Source of the DNA: BOG-938 sp035524315
Lineage (GTDB): Bacteria > Pseudomonadota > Alphaproteobacteria > Caulobacterales > Caulobacteraceae
Length of the DNA: 64,000 bases
Direction of reading: 5' to 3'
NCBI GenBank assembly: GCA_035524315.1
Contig: DATKPD010000039.1
Coordinates: forward strand, 24,053 to 88,052
Shown here: positions 1 through 7,977 of the stretch, piece by piece
Layout of the letters: each line of letters begins with the position of its first letter
Numbering within the stretch: position 1 is the first letter of the stretch
Made by a program: the position numbers and the translations under genes
Notes under the pieces: model-generated
Told to the model about the DNA's origin: nothing
Database searches by the model: none
The model's input: only the letters and a program-made list of their open reading frames with translations

Positions 1-567
1 AAATTCGGCCTCGGTCGCCGCGAGCAGGGCCGAGGTCTTGTCCGCGCCCAGATCAGCCGCCAAGGCGCCCAGCTGCGAGGCGTTCGAGCCGATGACATAA
101 CCGAGCCCTGCGGCCGCGCCCGCCGGATCGACCGGGGCGGCGGCGTGGACTTTTGCGATCTGGCGCCCGAGAGCCTCAGCGAAGGCCCCTTCGACGGTTT
201 CGGGCGCGTTGGACAGCACCGCGGCGGGATCGAAGCGGCGCATGCGCAGTACGCGCTCCAGCGGCTCGCCCGGTCCGTCGAAAGCCAGACCTTCGGGGCC
301 CCGCACGATCCAGCAGGCGCCCAGATAGACGTCAGGCGCCGTGCGCCGATTGAGCGCCAGCTCGCGGTCGACGGCCCAGGCGCGCTTGGCCCGGGTGGAG
401 AAGTCGAGATAGCCGTAGTCGACGGATTTCTTCAGTTTGTAGGCGTGCGGTCCGATCAGGAACACGTCGGCCACGTGGGTGGAGATTATCCGGTCGGCCT
501 GGGCCGCGAGCCAGGCGGAGGCTTCAGCCAACCCCGCCTGTTCCAGACCCGCCGCCTCGTCCGTCAT
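1..567 (-). CDS. AAA-type ATP-binding / aminoglycoside phosphotransferase-like protein (COG2187 type), 3' end cut by window
   Basis: Minus-strand frame starting at ATG 567 and running off the left edge, so only about 189 N-terminal residues are visible. It contains HAYKLKKSVDYGYLDFST followed by conserved stretches around RELALNRR and RVLRMRRFD. This is the pattern of the phosphotransferase-like first half of COG2187 proteins, whose second half is normally a P-loop ATPase. The second half lies outside the window and cannot be confirmed. The start codon overlaps the pdxH stop (ATGA), so the two genes are probably translationally coupled. The physiological substrate of this family is unknown. 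Confidence 0.7.
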   Translation of the reverse strand, partial: MTDEAAGLEQAGLAEASAWLAAQADRIISTHVADVFLIGPHAYKLKKSVDYGYLDFSTRAKRAWAVDRELALNRRTAPDVYLGACWIVRGPEGLAFDGPGEPLERVLRMRRFDPAAVLSNAPETVEGAFAEALGRQIAKVHAAAPVDPAGAAAGLGYVIGSNASQLGALAADLGADKTSALLAATEAEF

Positions 568-1238
568 GGGAACAGCCGGGCCACAGTCCAGTCGGCGCCC
601 TCGCGGCGATAGGCCAGGCGTTCGTGCAGGCGGAAGGGCCGGTCGCGCCAGAACTCGATCGTGTGCGGCTCGAGCCGGTAGCCGGTCCAGTGCGGCGGGC
701 GCGGAACGGCGCCTAGGCCAAACTTCAGGCTCATGGCCGCCACCCGCTTTTCCAACGCGTGCCGTTCGGCCATCGGCTGGGATTGGTCCGAGGCCCAGGC
801 CCCGACCTGGCTGGACCGGGCGCGGCTGGCGAAATAGGCGTCGGCCTCGGCCGGCGAGACCTCGGTGACCGCCCCCCTCACCCGCACCTGACGGCGCAGG
901 GACTTCCAGTGGAACAGCAGAGCGGCGGACGGATGGGCCGCAAGTTGCCGGCCCTTGGCGCTGGTGCTGTTGCTGTAGAACACGAAGCCGCTGGCATCGA
1001 CGTCCTTGAGCAGCACCATGCGCACGTCCGGCACGCCGTCGGCGTCGACCGTGGCCAGGGCCATGGCGTTGGGATCGTTCGGCTCCTTGGCGCCCGCCTC
1101 GGCCAGCCACGCCTGGAACTGGGCGATCGGGTCGGCGGTCTCGCCCAGCGCTCCGTCGTCGGACGCGGCCTGGAGCTGGCGGCGCAGGTATTCGGCCTCG
1201 CTCGGGGTGGTCGGAATCAGATCGGGGTCGCGGGTCAT
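564..1238 (-). CDS. pdxH: Pyridoxamine/pyridoxine 5'-phosphate oxidase
   Basis: FMN enzyme oxidising pyridoxine 5'-phosphate or pyridoxamine 5'-phosphate to pyridoxal 5'-phosphate, the last step of vitamin B6 synthesis and salvage. The 224-residue product has the family length. It carries MALATVDADGVPDVRMVLLK (flavin-binding strand), FVFYSNSTSAKG, the LRRQVRVRG segment, SQVGAWASDQS, and the closing WRDRPFRLHERLAY...RLFP block typical of PdxH. ATG 1238 is chosen because the upstream in-frame extension is not family-like. It is transcribed away from the J-domain gene and its TGA overlaps the ATG of the downstream kinase-like gene. Confidence 0.95.
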   Translation of the reverse strand: MTRDPDLIPTTPSEAEYLRRQLQAASDDGALGETADPIAQFQAWLAEAGAKEPNDPNAMALATVDADGVPDVRMVLLKDVDASGFVFYSNSTSAKGRQLAAHPSAALLFHWKSLRRQVRVRGAVTEVSPAEADAYFASRARSSQVGAWASDQSQPMAERHALEKRVAAMSLKFGLGAVPRPPHWTGYRLEPHTIEFWRDRPFRLHERLAYRREGADWTVARLFP

Positions 1239-1327
1239 GGGTGATCTATACCCGGCAAAGGCTGGCAAAATGCGGCGCGGCGAGATTTAACCTAGCCTTG
1301 ACCAATCACGTGGCTGATGATTTGGCG

Positions 1328-2137
1328 ATGGCAGGCGCAGAGGTCAACACCGCAGATCAGGCTCGGGCCGTGCTGGGCCTTGGGCCGGGCGCGAGCGACG
1401 AGGCCGTCCGCGCCGCGTTCCGCCGCCTGGTCAAGACGACCCACCCCGATCGAGGCGGCGATCCCGCCCGCTTTCGCCGGGTGCTGGAGGCCTACCGCCT
1501 GCTTTGCGCTGAGACGCAGGCTGGTCCCGCGCAAGGACAGGGGTCCAAAGCAGGCTCAAAGGCCGGCGCGAAAGCCGGCGCCCAAGGCGGGACCCGGAGT
1601 GGGGCCCAGAGTGGGGCAAAGGCCGGTTTTAAGCGTGAATCCAAGCCCGAGCCCGCGCCGGAGCCCCGCGGCCCCGGCGTACTGCGCATCAGCGTGATAG
1701 AAGCCTTCCTCGGCGCCGAGAAGTCCATCCGCCTAATCGACGGCCGCAGCGGACGGGTCAAGCTGCCGCCGGGTTTGCGCTCGGGCGACATCGCCCGCTT
1801 CGGCCCCGGCGGCGAGGACCGCGTGATCGTGTCGATCATTCCCGAGCCCGACGTCGAGGTGCGGGGCGACGATCTGTGGATGAACGTGCCGGTGACCCAG
1901 GCCTTCCTCAAGGACGGCGGACGGCTGGAAGTGGCCACGCCGCTGGGCCGCCGCGCGCTGTGGATCTCGCGCACCTCCGCCTCGCGCGGTTTGTTCCGCA
2001 CGCCCGGCGAAGGCCTGCCCGCCACCGACGGCCATCCGCGCGGACACCTCTACCTGCGCCTGGTGCCCGACGAGGCCCTGGCCGACACTCGCTCAAAGTC
2101 GCTGCTGCGCCGTTTCACCGCCTCGTGGGCCGCGTGA
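1328..2137 (+). CDS. J-domain co-chaperone with DnaJ C-terminal domain (CbpA-like)
   Basis: Likely Hsp70 co-chaperone of about 269 residues. The N-terminal J domain (residues ~8-65) has the HPD signature in KTTHPDRGGD. It is followed by a low-complexity linker of Lys-Ala-Gly/Ser-Gly repeats (residues ~75-115). The C-terminal half (ISVIEAFLGAEKSIRLIDG, VKLPPGLRSGD, DLWMNVPV, VATPLG) resembles the peptide-binding beta domains of DnaJ/CbpA. No zinc-finger CxxCxGxG motifs are present, so it is the type II class. Start ATG 1328 was preferred to upstream in-frame codons because the J domain begins shortly after it. It precedes aroC by 47 bases. Confidence 0.85.
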   Translation: MAGAEVNTADQARAVLGLGPGASDEAVRAAFRRLVKTTHPDRGGDPARFRRVLEAYRLLCAETQAGPAQGQGSKAGSKAGAKAGAQGGTRSGAQSGAKAGFKRESKPEPAPEPRGPGVLRISVIEAFLGAEKSIRLIDGRSGRVKLPPGLRSGDIARFGPGGEDRVIVSIIPEPDVEVRGDDLWMNVPVTQAFLKDGGRLEVATPLGRRALWISRTSASRGLFRTPGEGLPATDGHPRGHLYLRLVPDEALADTRSKSLLRRFTASWAA

Positions 2138-2184
2138 GCGGGGGCGATTTGTGACGCGGCCGGCTTTGCTCTAAACCCCGCCTC

Positions 2185-3312
2185 ATGTCGTACAATTCCT
2201 TCGGCCATCTGCTGCGCGTGACCACCTGGGGCGAGAGCCATGGCCCGGCCCTCGGCTGCGTGGTCGATGGCTGCCCGCCGGGCCTTCCCCTGACCGCGGA
2301 CGACATCCAGGTGTGGCTCGACAAGCGTCGGCCGGGCACCTCCAAGTTCGTCACCCAGCGGCAGGAGCCCGATCAGGTGCGCATCCTGTCGGGCGTGTTC
2401 GAGGACGCGCGCACGGATGGCCAGGTCACGACGGGCACGCCGATCAGCCTGATGATCGAGAACGTTGACCAGCGTTCCAAGGACTATTCCGATATCGCCC
2501 GCGCGTTCCGGCCGGGCCACGCCGACTATGCCTATTTCGCCAAATACGGCGTGCGCGACTATCGCGGCGGCGGACGCGCCTCGGCGCGTGAAACGGCTGC
2601 GCGCGTGGCGGCGGGCGCGGTGGCGCGCAAGATCCTGGGCGCAGGCGTGATCATCCGCGCGGCCCTGGTGCAGGTGGGCGAGATCGCGATCGACCGCGGC
2701 CGCTGGGACTGGTCGCAGGCCCCCGAGAACCCGTTCTGGTGCCCGGACCCCGAGACCGTTTCGGTGTGGGAGCAGTACCTGGGCGAGGTGCGCAAGGCCG
2801 GCTCGTCGGTGGGCGCCATCGTCGAGGTCGAGGCGGTAGGCGTTCCGCCCGGCTGGGGCGCGCCGATCTACGCCAAGCTGGACGCCGAGATCGCAGCGGC
2901 GATGATGTCGATCAACGCCGCCAAGGGCGTGGAGATCGGCGCGGGCTTTGCCTCGGCGGCGCTGACGGGCGAGGCGAACGCCGACGAGATGCGCCTGGGT
3001 CCGGGCGGCGAAATGGTTTTCGGCTCGAACAACGCCGGCGGCATCCTGGGCGGCATCTCGACCGGCCAGGCGGTGACCGCGCGCGTGGCGTTCAAACCCA
3101 CATCCTCGATCCTCAACCCCCGCCGTTCGGTCGACGAGAGCGGCGCCGAGATCGAGGTGCTGACCAAGGGCCGCCACGACCCGTGCGTGGCCCTGCGCGC
3201 CGCGCCGGTGGTGGAGGCGATGATGGCCTGCGTCCTGGCCGACGCCCTGCTGATGCACCGCGCCCAGACCGGCGGCGGGGCGTTCGCGCCAGGCCGCGAC
3301 GGGCGCCGGTGA
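2185..3312 (+). CDS. aroC: Chorismate synthase
   Basis: Converts 5-enolpyruvylshikimate 3-phosphate to chorismate using reduced FMN; final step of the shikimate pathway, cytosolic. The 375-residue protein shows the family signatures: N-terminal SFGHLLRVTTWGESHGPALG, the RPGHADYAYFAKYG motif, RGGGRASARETAARVAAGA, SNNAGGILGGISTGQ, and RHDPCVALRAAPVVEAM near the C terminus. Length matches typical bacterial AroC. The gene stands after the J-domain gene on the same strand and before a pirin gene, with no obvious terminator between. Confidence 0.97.
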   Translation: MSYNSFGHLLRVTTWGESHGPALGCVVDGCPPGLPLTADDIQVWLDKRRPGTSKFVTQRQEPDQVRILSGVFEDARTDGQVTTGTPISLMIENVDQRSKDYSDIARAFRPGHADYAYFAKYGVRDYRGGGRASARETAARVAAGAVARKILGAGVIIRAALVQVGEIAIDRGRWDWSQAPENPFWCPDPETVSVWEQYLGEVRKAGSSVGAIVEVEAVGVPPGWGAPIYAKLDAEIAAAMMSINAAKGVEIGAGFASAALTGEANADEMRLGPGGEMVFGSNNAGGILGGISTGQAVTARVAFKPTSSILNPRRSVDESGAEIEVLTKGRHDPCVALRAAPVVEAMMACVLADALLMHRAQTGGGAFAPGRDGRR

Positions 3313-3381
3313 CCTACAGCAACTGATACTGTTGCAATAAGACGCCGCCCTCCCATATCTCCGCCAACAGGAGGTAGCACA

Positions 3382-4080
3382 ATGATCGACGTCCGCCCGC
3401 GCGATGGCCTCGGCCACGCCCACCACGGCTGGCTCAACGCCCGCCATCACTTCTCGTTCGCCGACTATCACGAGCCCGGCCGTATGAGCTGGGGCGCGCT
3501 ACGCGTATGGAACGACGACGAGATCGCCCCGCAATCGGGCTTTCCGCCCCATCCGCACCGCGAGATGGAGATCGTCACCTATGTGCGCGAGGGCGCCATC
3601 ACCCACCAGGACAACCTGGGCAACACCGGGCGCACCGCGGCCGGCGACGTGCAGGTGATGTCGGCCGGAACGGGCATCCGCCACGCCGAGTACAATCTGG
3701 AGGACGGCCCGACCCGCATCTTCCAGATCTGGATCCTGCCAAGCGAACGCGGCGGGGCGCCGACCTGGGGCGCGCGGCCCTTTCCCAAGGACGATCGCGC
3801 CGGACGGTTCGTGACCCTGGCCTCGGGCCATGCCGAGGACGCCGACGCCCTGCCGATCCGGGCCGACGCGCGCGTGCTGGGGGCGACGATCGAGGCCGGG
3901 GCGAGCGTCGCCTATGACGCCCCGCCCGAACGCCATCTCTATCTGGTGCCGGCCAAGGGCGTGGTCGAGGTCAACGGCGTGCGCGCCAACCTCGGCGACG
4001 GCGTGGCCATCACCGGCGTGGCTCAGGTGGTGGTGACGGCGTTGGAGGACGCCGAAGTGGTGCTGGTCGACGCCGCTTAG
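3382..4080 (+). CDS. Pirin family protein (YhhW-like bicupin)
   Basis: 232-residue bicupin related to E. coli YhhW, a family that includes quercetin 2,3-dioxygenases. N-terminal cupin motif FPPHPHREMEIVTYVREG has the metal-binding His pair and Glu, with later HQDN and GTGIRHAEYN supplying the remaining ligands. The C-terminal cupin (APPERHLYLVPAKGVVEVNG) is less well conserved. A good ribosome site (AGGAGG) stands about 10 bases before the ATG. The gene is convergent with queD and the two stops overlap by 4 bases. Substrate unknown; a second pirin of a different subtype lies at 51925-52812. Confidence 0.88.
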   Translation: MIDVRPRDGLGHAHHGWLNARHHFSFADYHEPGRMSWGALRVWNDDEIAPQSGFPPHPHREMEIVTYVREGAITHQDNLGNTGRTAAGDVQVMSAGTGIRHAEYNLEDGPTRIFQIWILPSERGGAPTWGARPFPKDDRAGRFVTLASGHAEDADALPIRADARVLGATIEAGASVAYDAPPERHLYLVPAKGVVEVNGVRANLGDGVAITGVAQVVVTALEDAEVVLVDAA

Positions 4081-4448
4081 AGCGACAGCACGCAGCTCTC
4101 GCCCACCGTGGGGCGCGAGACGACCACGCGGCTGAGGCCAGGGTATTGCGCCTTCAGCCGCTCGGCGAAGTACAGGCACAGGTTCTCGAGCGTGGGGCTT
4201 TCCAGGCCAGGCTTCTCGTTGAGCAGGCCGTGGTCGAGTTCCATCGCCAGGGCTTTGAGCGCTCCGTCCAGGGCGCCCAGATCGGTGACCCAGCCGACCT
4301 CGCCCTGGCGGCAGCCGCGCACGGAGGCTTCGACGCGGAACGAATGGCCGTGCAGCCGGCGATAGCGGCTGTCGGCCGGGCCGTCGGCCAGGGAGTGGGC
4401 GGCGTCGAACTGGGCCGCCTTAGTGATTTCGAATACGGGTTCGGTCAT
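4077..4448 (-). CDS. queD: 6-carboxytetrahydropterin synthase-type protein (QueD), catalytic Cys replaced
   Basis: Third gene of the queC-queE-queD operon. QueD turns dihydroneopterin triphosphate into 6-carboxytetrahydropterin for queuosine synthesis. Zinc ligands are clear: FDAAH at the N terminus and the LHGHSF motif. The catalytic Asp-His pair is in MELDHGLLNE and the substrate Glu in VGESC. At the place where E. coli QueD has the active-site Cys (CGRLHGH), this protein reads YRRLHGH, so the Cys is Tyr. The register is fixed by ungapped alignment from FDAAH to LHGH. Operon position supports a QueD role, but the mechanism must differ or another residue (for example the Cys of GESC) must help. 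Confidence 0.85.
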   Translation of the reverse strand: MTEPVFEITKAAQFDAAHSLADGPADSRYRRLHGHSFRVEASVRGCRQGEVGWVTDLGALDGALKALAMELDHGLLNEKPGLESPTLENLCLYFAERLKAQYPGLSRVVVSRPTVGESCVLSL

Positions 4449-4486
4449 AAAATCGGTCTTGCGATGGTCGCGCGCCGGCGCGCGCG

Positions 4487-5119
4487 TCAGGGAATGCCCA
4501 GATATTTGTGGGTTTGCACGCTTAAACGCCAGCGGGGGCGGCTAAGGCAATAGGCGATCGCCGCCTGGGTGTTCCGCGCGCGGTCGGGCCCGTCCATCGG
4601 CTGAAGGTAGAACCGCTCGAAATCCAGGCCCTCGAAGCGGGCTGGATTGACCCCCGCCTGAGGAAAAACCAGCTTCAGTTCTTGTCCTGTGGTCTGGGCC
4701 AGGGGCGCCTCGGCCTTGGGGCTGACGCAGAGCCAGTCGATCCCCGGCGGGGCGGCGATGGTTCCGTTGGTCTCGACAGCAATGGCGAACCGCGCCGCGT
4801 GCAGGGCCGCGATCAGGGGCGCATCCAGTTGCAACAGGGGCTCGCCGCCAGTGATGACCACCAGGCGCTGGTCCAGGCCCGGCCCCCAGGCGGCGGCGAT
4901 CGCGCCGGCCAGGTCATCGGCCGTGGCGAAGCGTCCGCCGCCAACCCCGTCGGTTCCGACGAAATCGGTGTCGCAGAAGGTGCAGACCGCGTCGGCCCGG
5001 TCCGCCTCGCGCCCCGACCACAGGTTGCAGCCGGCGAAGCGGCAGAACACCGCCGGCCGACCGGCCTGGCCGCCCTCGCCCTGGAGGGTCAGGAAAATTT
5101 CCTTGACCGAATAGGTCAC
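4487..5119 (-). CDS. queE: 7-carboxy-7-deazaguanine synthase (radical SAM QueE)
   Basis: Radical SAM enzyme that rearranges 6-carboxytetrahydropterin to 7-carboxy-7-deazaguanine. The 210-residue product has the variant iron-sulfur motif C-x14-CxxC, spanning AGCNLWSG to VCTFCDTDF, as described for proteobacterial QueE. It also has the substrate loop LTLQGEGGQAGRPAVFCRFA and the SAM-binding GGEPLLQ. Start is GTG 5119, overlapping the queC TGA (GTGA). An in-frame extension upstream reads through queC and is not used. QueD follows 38 bases downstream. Confidence 0.95.
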   Translation of the reverse strand: MTYSVKEIFLTLQGEGGQAGRPAVFCRFAGCNLWSGREADRADAVCTFCDTDFVGTDGVGGGRFATADDLAGAIAAAWGPGLDQRLVVITGGEPLLQLDAPLIAALHAARFAIAVETNGTIAAPPGIDWLCVSPKAEAPLAQTTGQELKLVFPQAGVNPARFEGLDFERFYLQPMDGPDRARNTQAAIAYCLSRPRWRLSVQTHKYLGIP

Positions 5120-5853
5120 GGGACGAACGCCAGCGGCGGGGCGCCCTCGGCGGTCCAGGCGGCGAAACCCGCCGCGCGCAGCTCGCACGCCGGACAGGTT
5201 CCACAGCCGTGGCCCCAGGCGCTGCGCGCGCCGCGCTGGCCTAGGTAGCAGGTGTGGGTCTCCTCCACGATCAGGTCGCTCAGGGCCTCGCCGCCCAGGG
5301 TCTTGGCCAGAGCCCAGGTCTGCGCCTTGGTCAGGGCCATGAGCGGCGTCTCGATGACGAAGTCGCGCTCCATGCCCAGATTCAGCGCCGCCTGCATGGC
5401 GTCCAGCGTGGCCCGGCGGCAATCGGGATAGCCGGAGTAGTCGGTCTCGCACATGCCGCCCACCAGCCGGGTCAGCCCCCGCCGGTCGGCCAGGGCCGCG
5501 GCGTGAACGAAGAAGGCGAGGTTACGGCCCGGCACGAAGGTCGAGGGCAGGCCGCGCTCGGTCATTTCGATGGCCCGGTCTTCGGTCAGGGCCGACTGCG
5601 CCACGGCGCCGAAGCCGCGCAGGTCGAGCCGATGGTCAGGCCCGAGCCGGGCGGCCCAGCGGGGAAAGCGCGCCAGAATCTGCGCCCGAACCTGCTCGCG
5701 CGCACTCATCTCGACCGAATGGCGCTGGCCATAGTCAAAACCGACCGTTTCGACCCGCTCGTAACGCTCAAGCGCCCAAGCCAGGCAGACGGTGGAGTCC
5801 TGACCGCCGGAGAACAGCACCAGAGCGGCGGCTGGCGAGGCGTTGAGAGTCAT
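5116..5853 (-). CDS. queC: 7-cyano-7-deazaguanine (preQ0) synthase
   Basis: ATP-dependent enzyme that converts 7-carboxy-7-deazaguanine to preQ0, the precursor of queuosine. The 245-residue protein has the PP-loop SGGQDS near residue 16, FDYGQRH, and VPGRNLAFF. The C-terminal zinc site is made of Cys residues in THTCYLG and GHGCGTCPACELR. First gene of the minus-strand queC-queE-queD operon. Later steps (queF, tgt, queA) are not in this window. No preQ1-type riboswitch was recognised in the 70 bases ahead of it. Confidence 0.96.
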   Translation of the reverse strand: MTLNASPAAALVLFSGGQDSTVCLAWALERYERVETVGFDYGQRHSVEMSAREQVRAQILARFPRWAARLGPDHRLDLRGFGAVAQSALTEDRAIEMTERGLPSTFVPGRNLAFFVHAAALADRRGLTRLVGGMCETDYSGYPDCRRATLDAMQAALNLGMERDFVIETPLMALTKAQTWALAKTLGGEALSDLIVEETHTCYLGQRGARSAWGHGCGTCPACELRAAGFAAWTAEGAPPLAFVP

Positions 5854-5923
5854 GCGACTTTTTGTCCTGTCCGTCGACTGATAGCCCGCTGAAGCCTCGC
5901 GGCGGACGGGATCGGAGCCGATT

Positions 5924-6280
5924 ATGGAAGAGATGGCGCTTGTCTACACCACCTGGCCCGACGCCCAAACCGCCGAGGCGGCGGCGCGCCAGGCAATCGC
6001 GCAACATTTGGCCGCCTGCGCCAATATCCTGGGCCCGATGCACTCGATCTTCCGGTGGGACGGCGGCGTCCATACGCAGGACGAAGTGGCTATGATATTG
6101 AAAACAAGAATGTCTTTGTCGGATCCACTGCGTGACGCGTTGGTCGCGCTGCATCCCTACGAGACGCCGTGCATCGTCCTTATGCCAATCAATCGCATCG
6201 GGTCGAATACGGCCTTCCTGGCGTGGATCGAAGAAGAAACGACGCCGACCGCGTCGGTAACCTGGCCAACAACCGTATAG
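5924..6280 (+). CDS. cutA: Divalent-cation tolerance protein CutA
   Basis: Small trimeric cytosolic protein of the PII-like fold, 118 residues. Family marks: YTTWPDAQTAEAAARQAI, LAACANIL, the central FRWDGGVHTQDEVAMILKTR, and HPYETPCIVLMPI. The role of CutA in metal tolerance is poorly defined in most bacteria. A GGAG site lies about 9 bases before ATG 5924; the later in-frame ATG (MALVY) is possible. Divergent from queC with about 70 bases between. Confidence 0.92.
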   Translation: MEEMALVYTTWPDAQTAEAAARQAIAQHLAACANILGPMHSIFRWDGGVHTQDEVAMILKTRMSLSDPLRDALVALHPYETPCIVLMPINRIGSNTAFLAWIEEETTPTASVTWPTTV

Positions 6281-6402
6281 CGATCGGCGGCGCTGACATT
6301 TTTCCGTCGCACGTCTGATTATCGCCAAAACGATGACAGCGCTTAACGTCTCCTCAAATGTAATTCGGGCAGATTGCCGGTCCAGGCCGCGTGAAGTGAC
6401 CC

Positions 6403-7977
6403 ATGACCTTTATTGCAAGTTTTGCCGATCAGACGCTTCCAGCGCTCGCCAGCGCCTCAGTCGCGGACATTGAGGCCCGTTTCCAAGCCTGTCCCGAAGC
6501 CCTCGCCTTCGCGGTGTGCGCCGACGGCCGGGTGGTAGGCGCGATCGAACGCGACGCTGTGGCCAAGGCGGTGCGGGCCGGCTTCGGGGAAAGCCCGATC
6601 AGCGCGCTGGTGCTGTCCGACCCCCTCGTGGTCGACGCTTCGACCTCCGCCGACGAAGTGTGCCGCGTCCTGCTCAACAACCGGGATCTGCGCCGCGACG
6701 TGTTCGTGGTGGTCAAGGACAACGCCTACCTGGGCGTGGGCTCGCTCGCCGGTCTGGTCGATCGGCTGTTGCAGGAGCGCTCCAGCCAGGTTCGCGGCAT
6801 CGAGCAGGCGGTCAAGGCGGTTAGCGACGCCGAGCGGGCGTCCGCGGCGGTAAACGAATATAAGCACCGCTGCATCGACATGCTGGGCGCCGAATTCCGC
6901 ACGCCTCTGAACGGGGTGGTGGCGATGGCGGAATTGCTGCAGCGCCAGCCGCTGGGTCCTGACGCGCTGGCCCAGGTCGGTTCGATCCGCGCCTCCGCCG
7001 AGGCGCTGTTGCGACTGCTGTCGGATTCCATCGACCTGACCCGAGCCGAGGAAGGCCTCTTGGAGCTTCATCCCGAACCGGTGCTTTTGCGCACCGTCGC
7101 CGACCGGCTGCAGGATTCCTGGGGCCTGCAGGCGCAGCAGGCGGGCGTGAGCCTGCTGGTGTCCTACGATGGCGATCCCGACCTTCAAGCCGAACTGGAT
7201 GCGGCGCGCCTGCACCAGGTGTTCGACAACCTGATCGGCGCCGCCCTGGTCTATACCCGATCGGGCGCGGTGGAGGCCTGCCTCAAGGCCCGCCGCGACG
7301 GCTCGGACGTGGTGATGGAAGGCCGCGTGCGTGACACCGGCCCGGGCCTGGCGCCTGACCAGCTGGCCCGCATCTTCGACAGCGCGCGCGAGCCCGACGG
7401 CAGCCGCGCCGCCTCGGGCCTGGGCATGTCGCTGACCCGCGAACTGGTGGAATGCATGCACGGCTCGATCCGCGCCGAGAGCAACGTCGGCCATGGCGTG
7501 ACGGTGACCTTCGACCTGCTGGCGCCGATCGCCCAGGTCGCGGCCACGGCCGCAGTCGGCGCAGCCCCAGTGGCGGCCCACGTGCTGGTCGTCGACGACA
7601 ACGCCACCAACCGCATGGTGGCCGAGGCCCTGTGCGAAATGTTCGATTGCACCTCCGAATGCGCCGAGGACGGCGTCGAGGCGGTGGAAGCGGCCCAGAG
7701 CGGCCGGTTCGACCTGATCCTGATGGACATCAAGATGCCACGGATGGACGGCATCGCCGCGACCAAGGCGATCCGGGCGCTGGAGGGCGAGCTTGGCGCC
7801 ATCCCGATCGTGGCCCTGACCGCCAATGTCGATCCAGAAGACGCTCGCAGCTATCTGGCCGCGGGCATGTGCTGCGTGGTCGAAAAGCCGATCAAGCCCG
7901 AGCGCCTGCTGCAGGCGATCAACACCGCGCTCGACGCGCGGCCTGTCGCCTCGGGACGCCGCACCGCGGCGGCCTAA
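6403..7977 (+). CDS. Hybrid histidine kinase-like protein with degenerate kinase core and intact receiver
   Basis: 524 residues, no membrane segment. Residues ~1-135 form a CBS-like sensory region ending in FVVVKDNAYLGVGSLAGL. A HisKA-like helix at ~165 reads MLGAEFRTPLNGV, where active kinases have SHE[IV]RTPLNG, so the phosphoacceptor His is Ala. The ATPase N-box reads DNLIGAALVYT instead of NLxxNAxKFT, so the Mg-binding Asn is also Ala. The G1 (DTGPGLAP) and G2 (SGLGMSL) boxes remain. The C-terminal receiver (~395-510) is intact: VVDDNATN, LILMDIKMPRMDG, VALTAN, VEKPIKP. Architecture and wording match the intact paralogue at 45376-46995. It cannot autophosphorylate in the usual way and may act as a scaffold or phosphate sink. 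Confidence 0.9.
   Translation: MTFIASFADQTLPALASASVADIEARFQACPEALAFAVCADGRVVGAIERDAVAKAVRAGFGESPISALVLSDPLVVDASTSADEVCRVLLNNRDLRRDVFVVVKDNAYLGVGSLAGLVDRLLQERSSQVRGIEQAVKAVSDAERASAAVNEYKHRCIDMLGAEFRTPLNGVVAMAELLQRQPLGPDALAQVGSIRASAEALLRLLSDSIDLTRAEEGLLELHPEPVLLRTVADRLQDSWGLQAQQAGVSLLVSYDGDPDLQAELDAARLHQVFDNLIGAALVYTRSGAVEACLKARRDGSDVVMEGRVRDTGPGLAPDQLARIFDSAREPDGSRAASGLGMSLTRELVECMHGSIRAESNVGHGVTVTFDLLAPIAQVAATAAVGAAPVAAHVLVVDDNATNRMVAEALCEMFDCTSECAEDGVEAVEAAQSGRFDLILMDIKMPRMDGIAATKAIRALEGELGAIPIVALTANVDPEDARSYLAAGMCCVVEKPIKPERLLQAINTALDARPVASGRRTAAA

Noticed and set aside
2050..3471. 473-codon open frame on the minus strand
   Set aside because: Covers aroC in antisense; aroC has all family signatures and the antisense product has none.
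5120..5452. Upstream extension of queE through the queC gene
   Set aside because: The extension is queC read out of frame; GTG 5119 in the GTGA overlap gives the normal QueE length.
5854..5923. Possible preQ1 riboswitch ahead of queC
   Set aside because: The leader was read on the minus strand. The conserved preQ1 stem and A-rich tail were not found.
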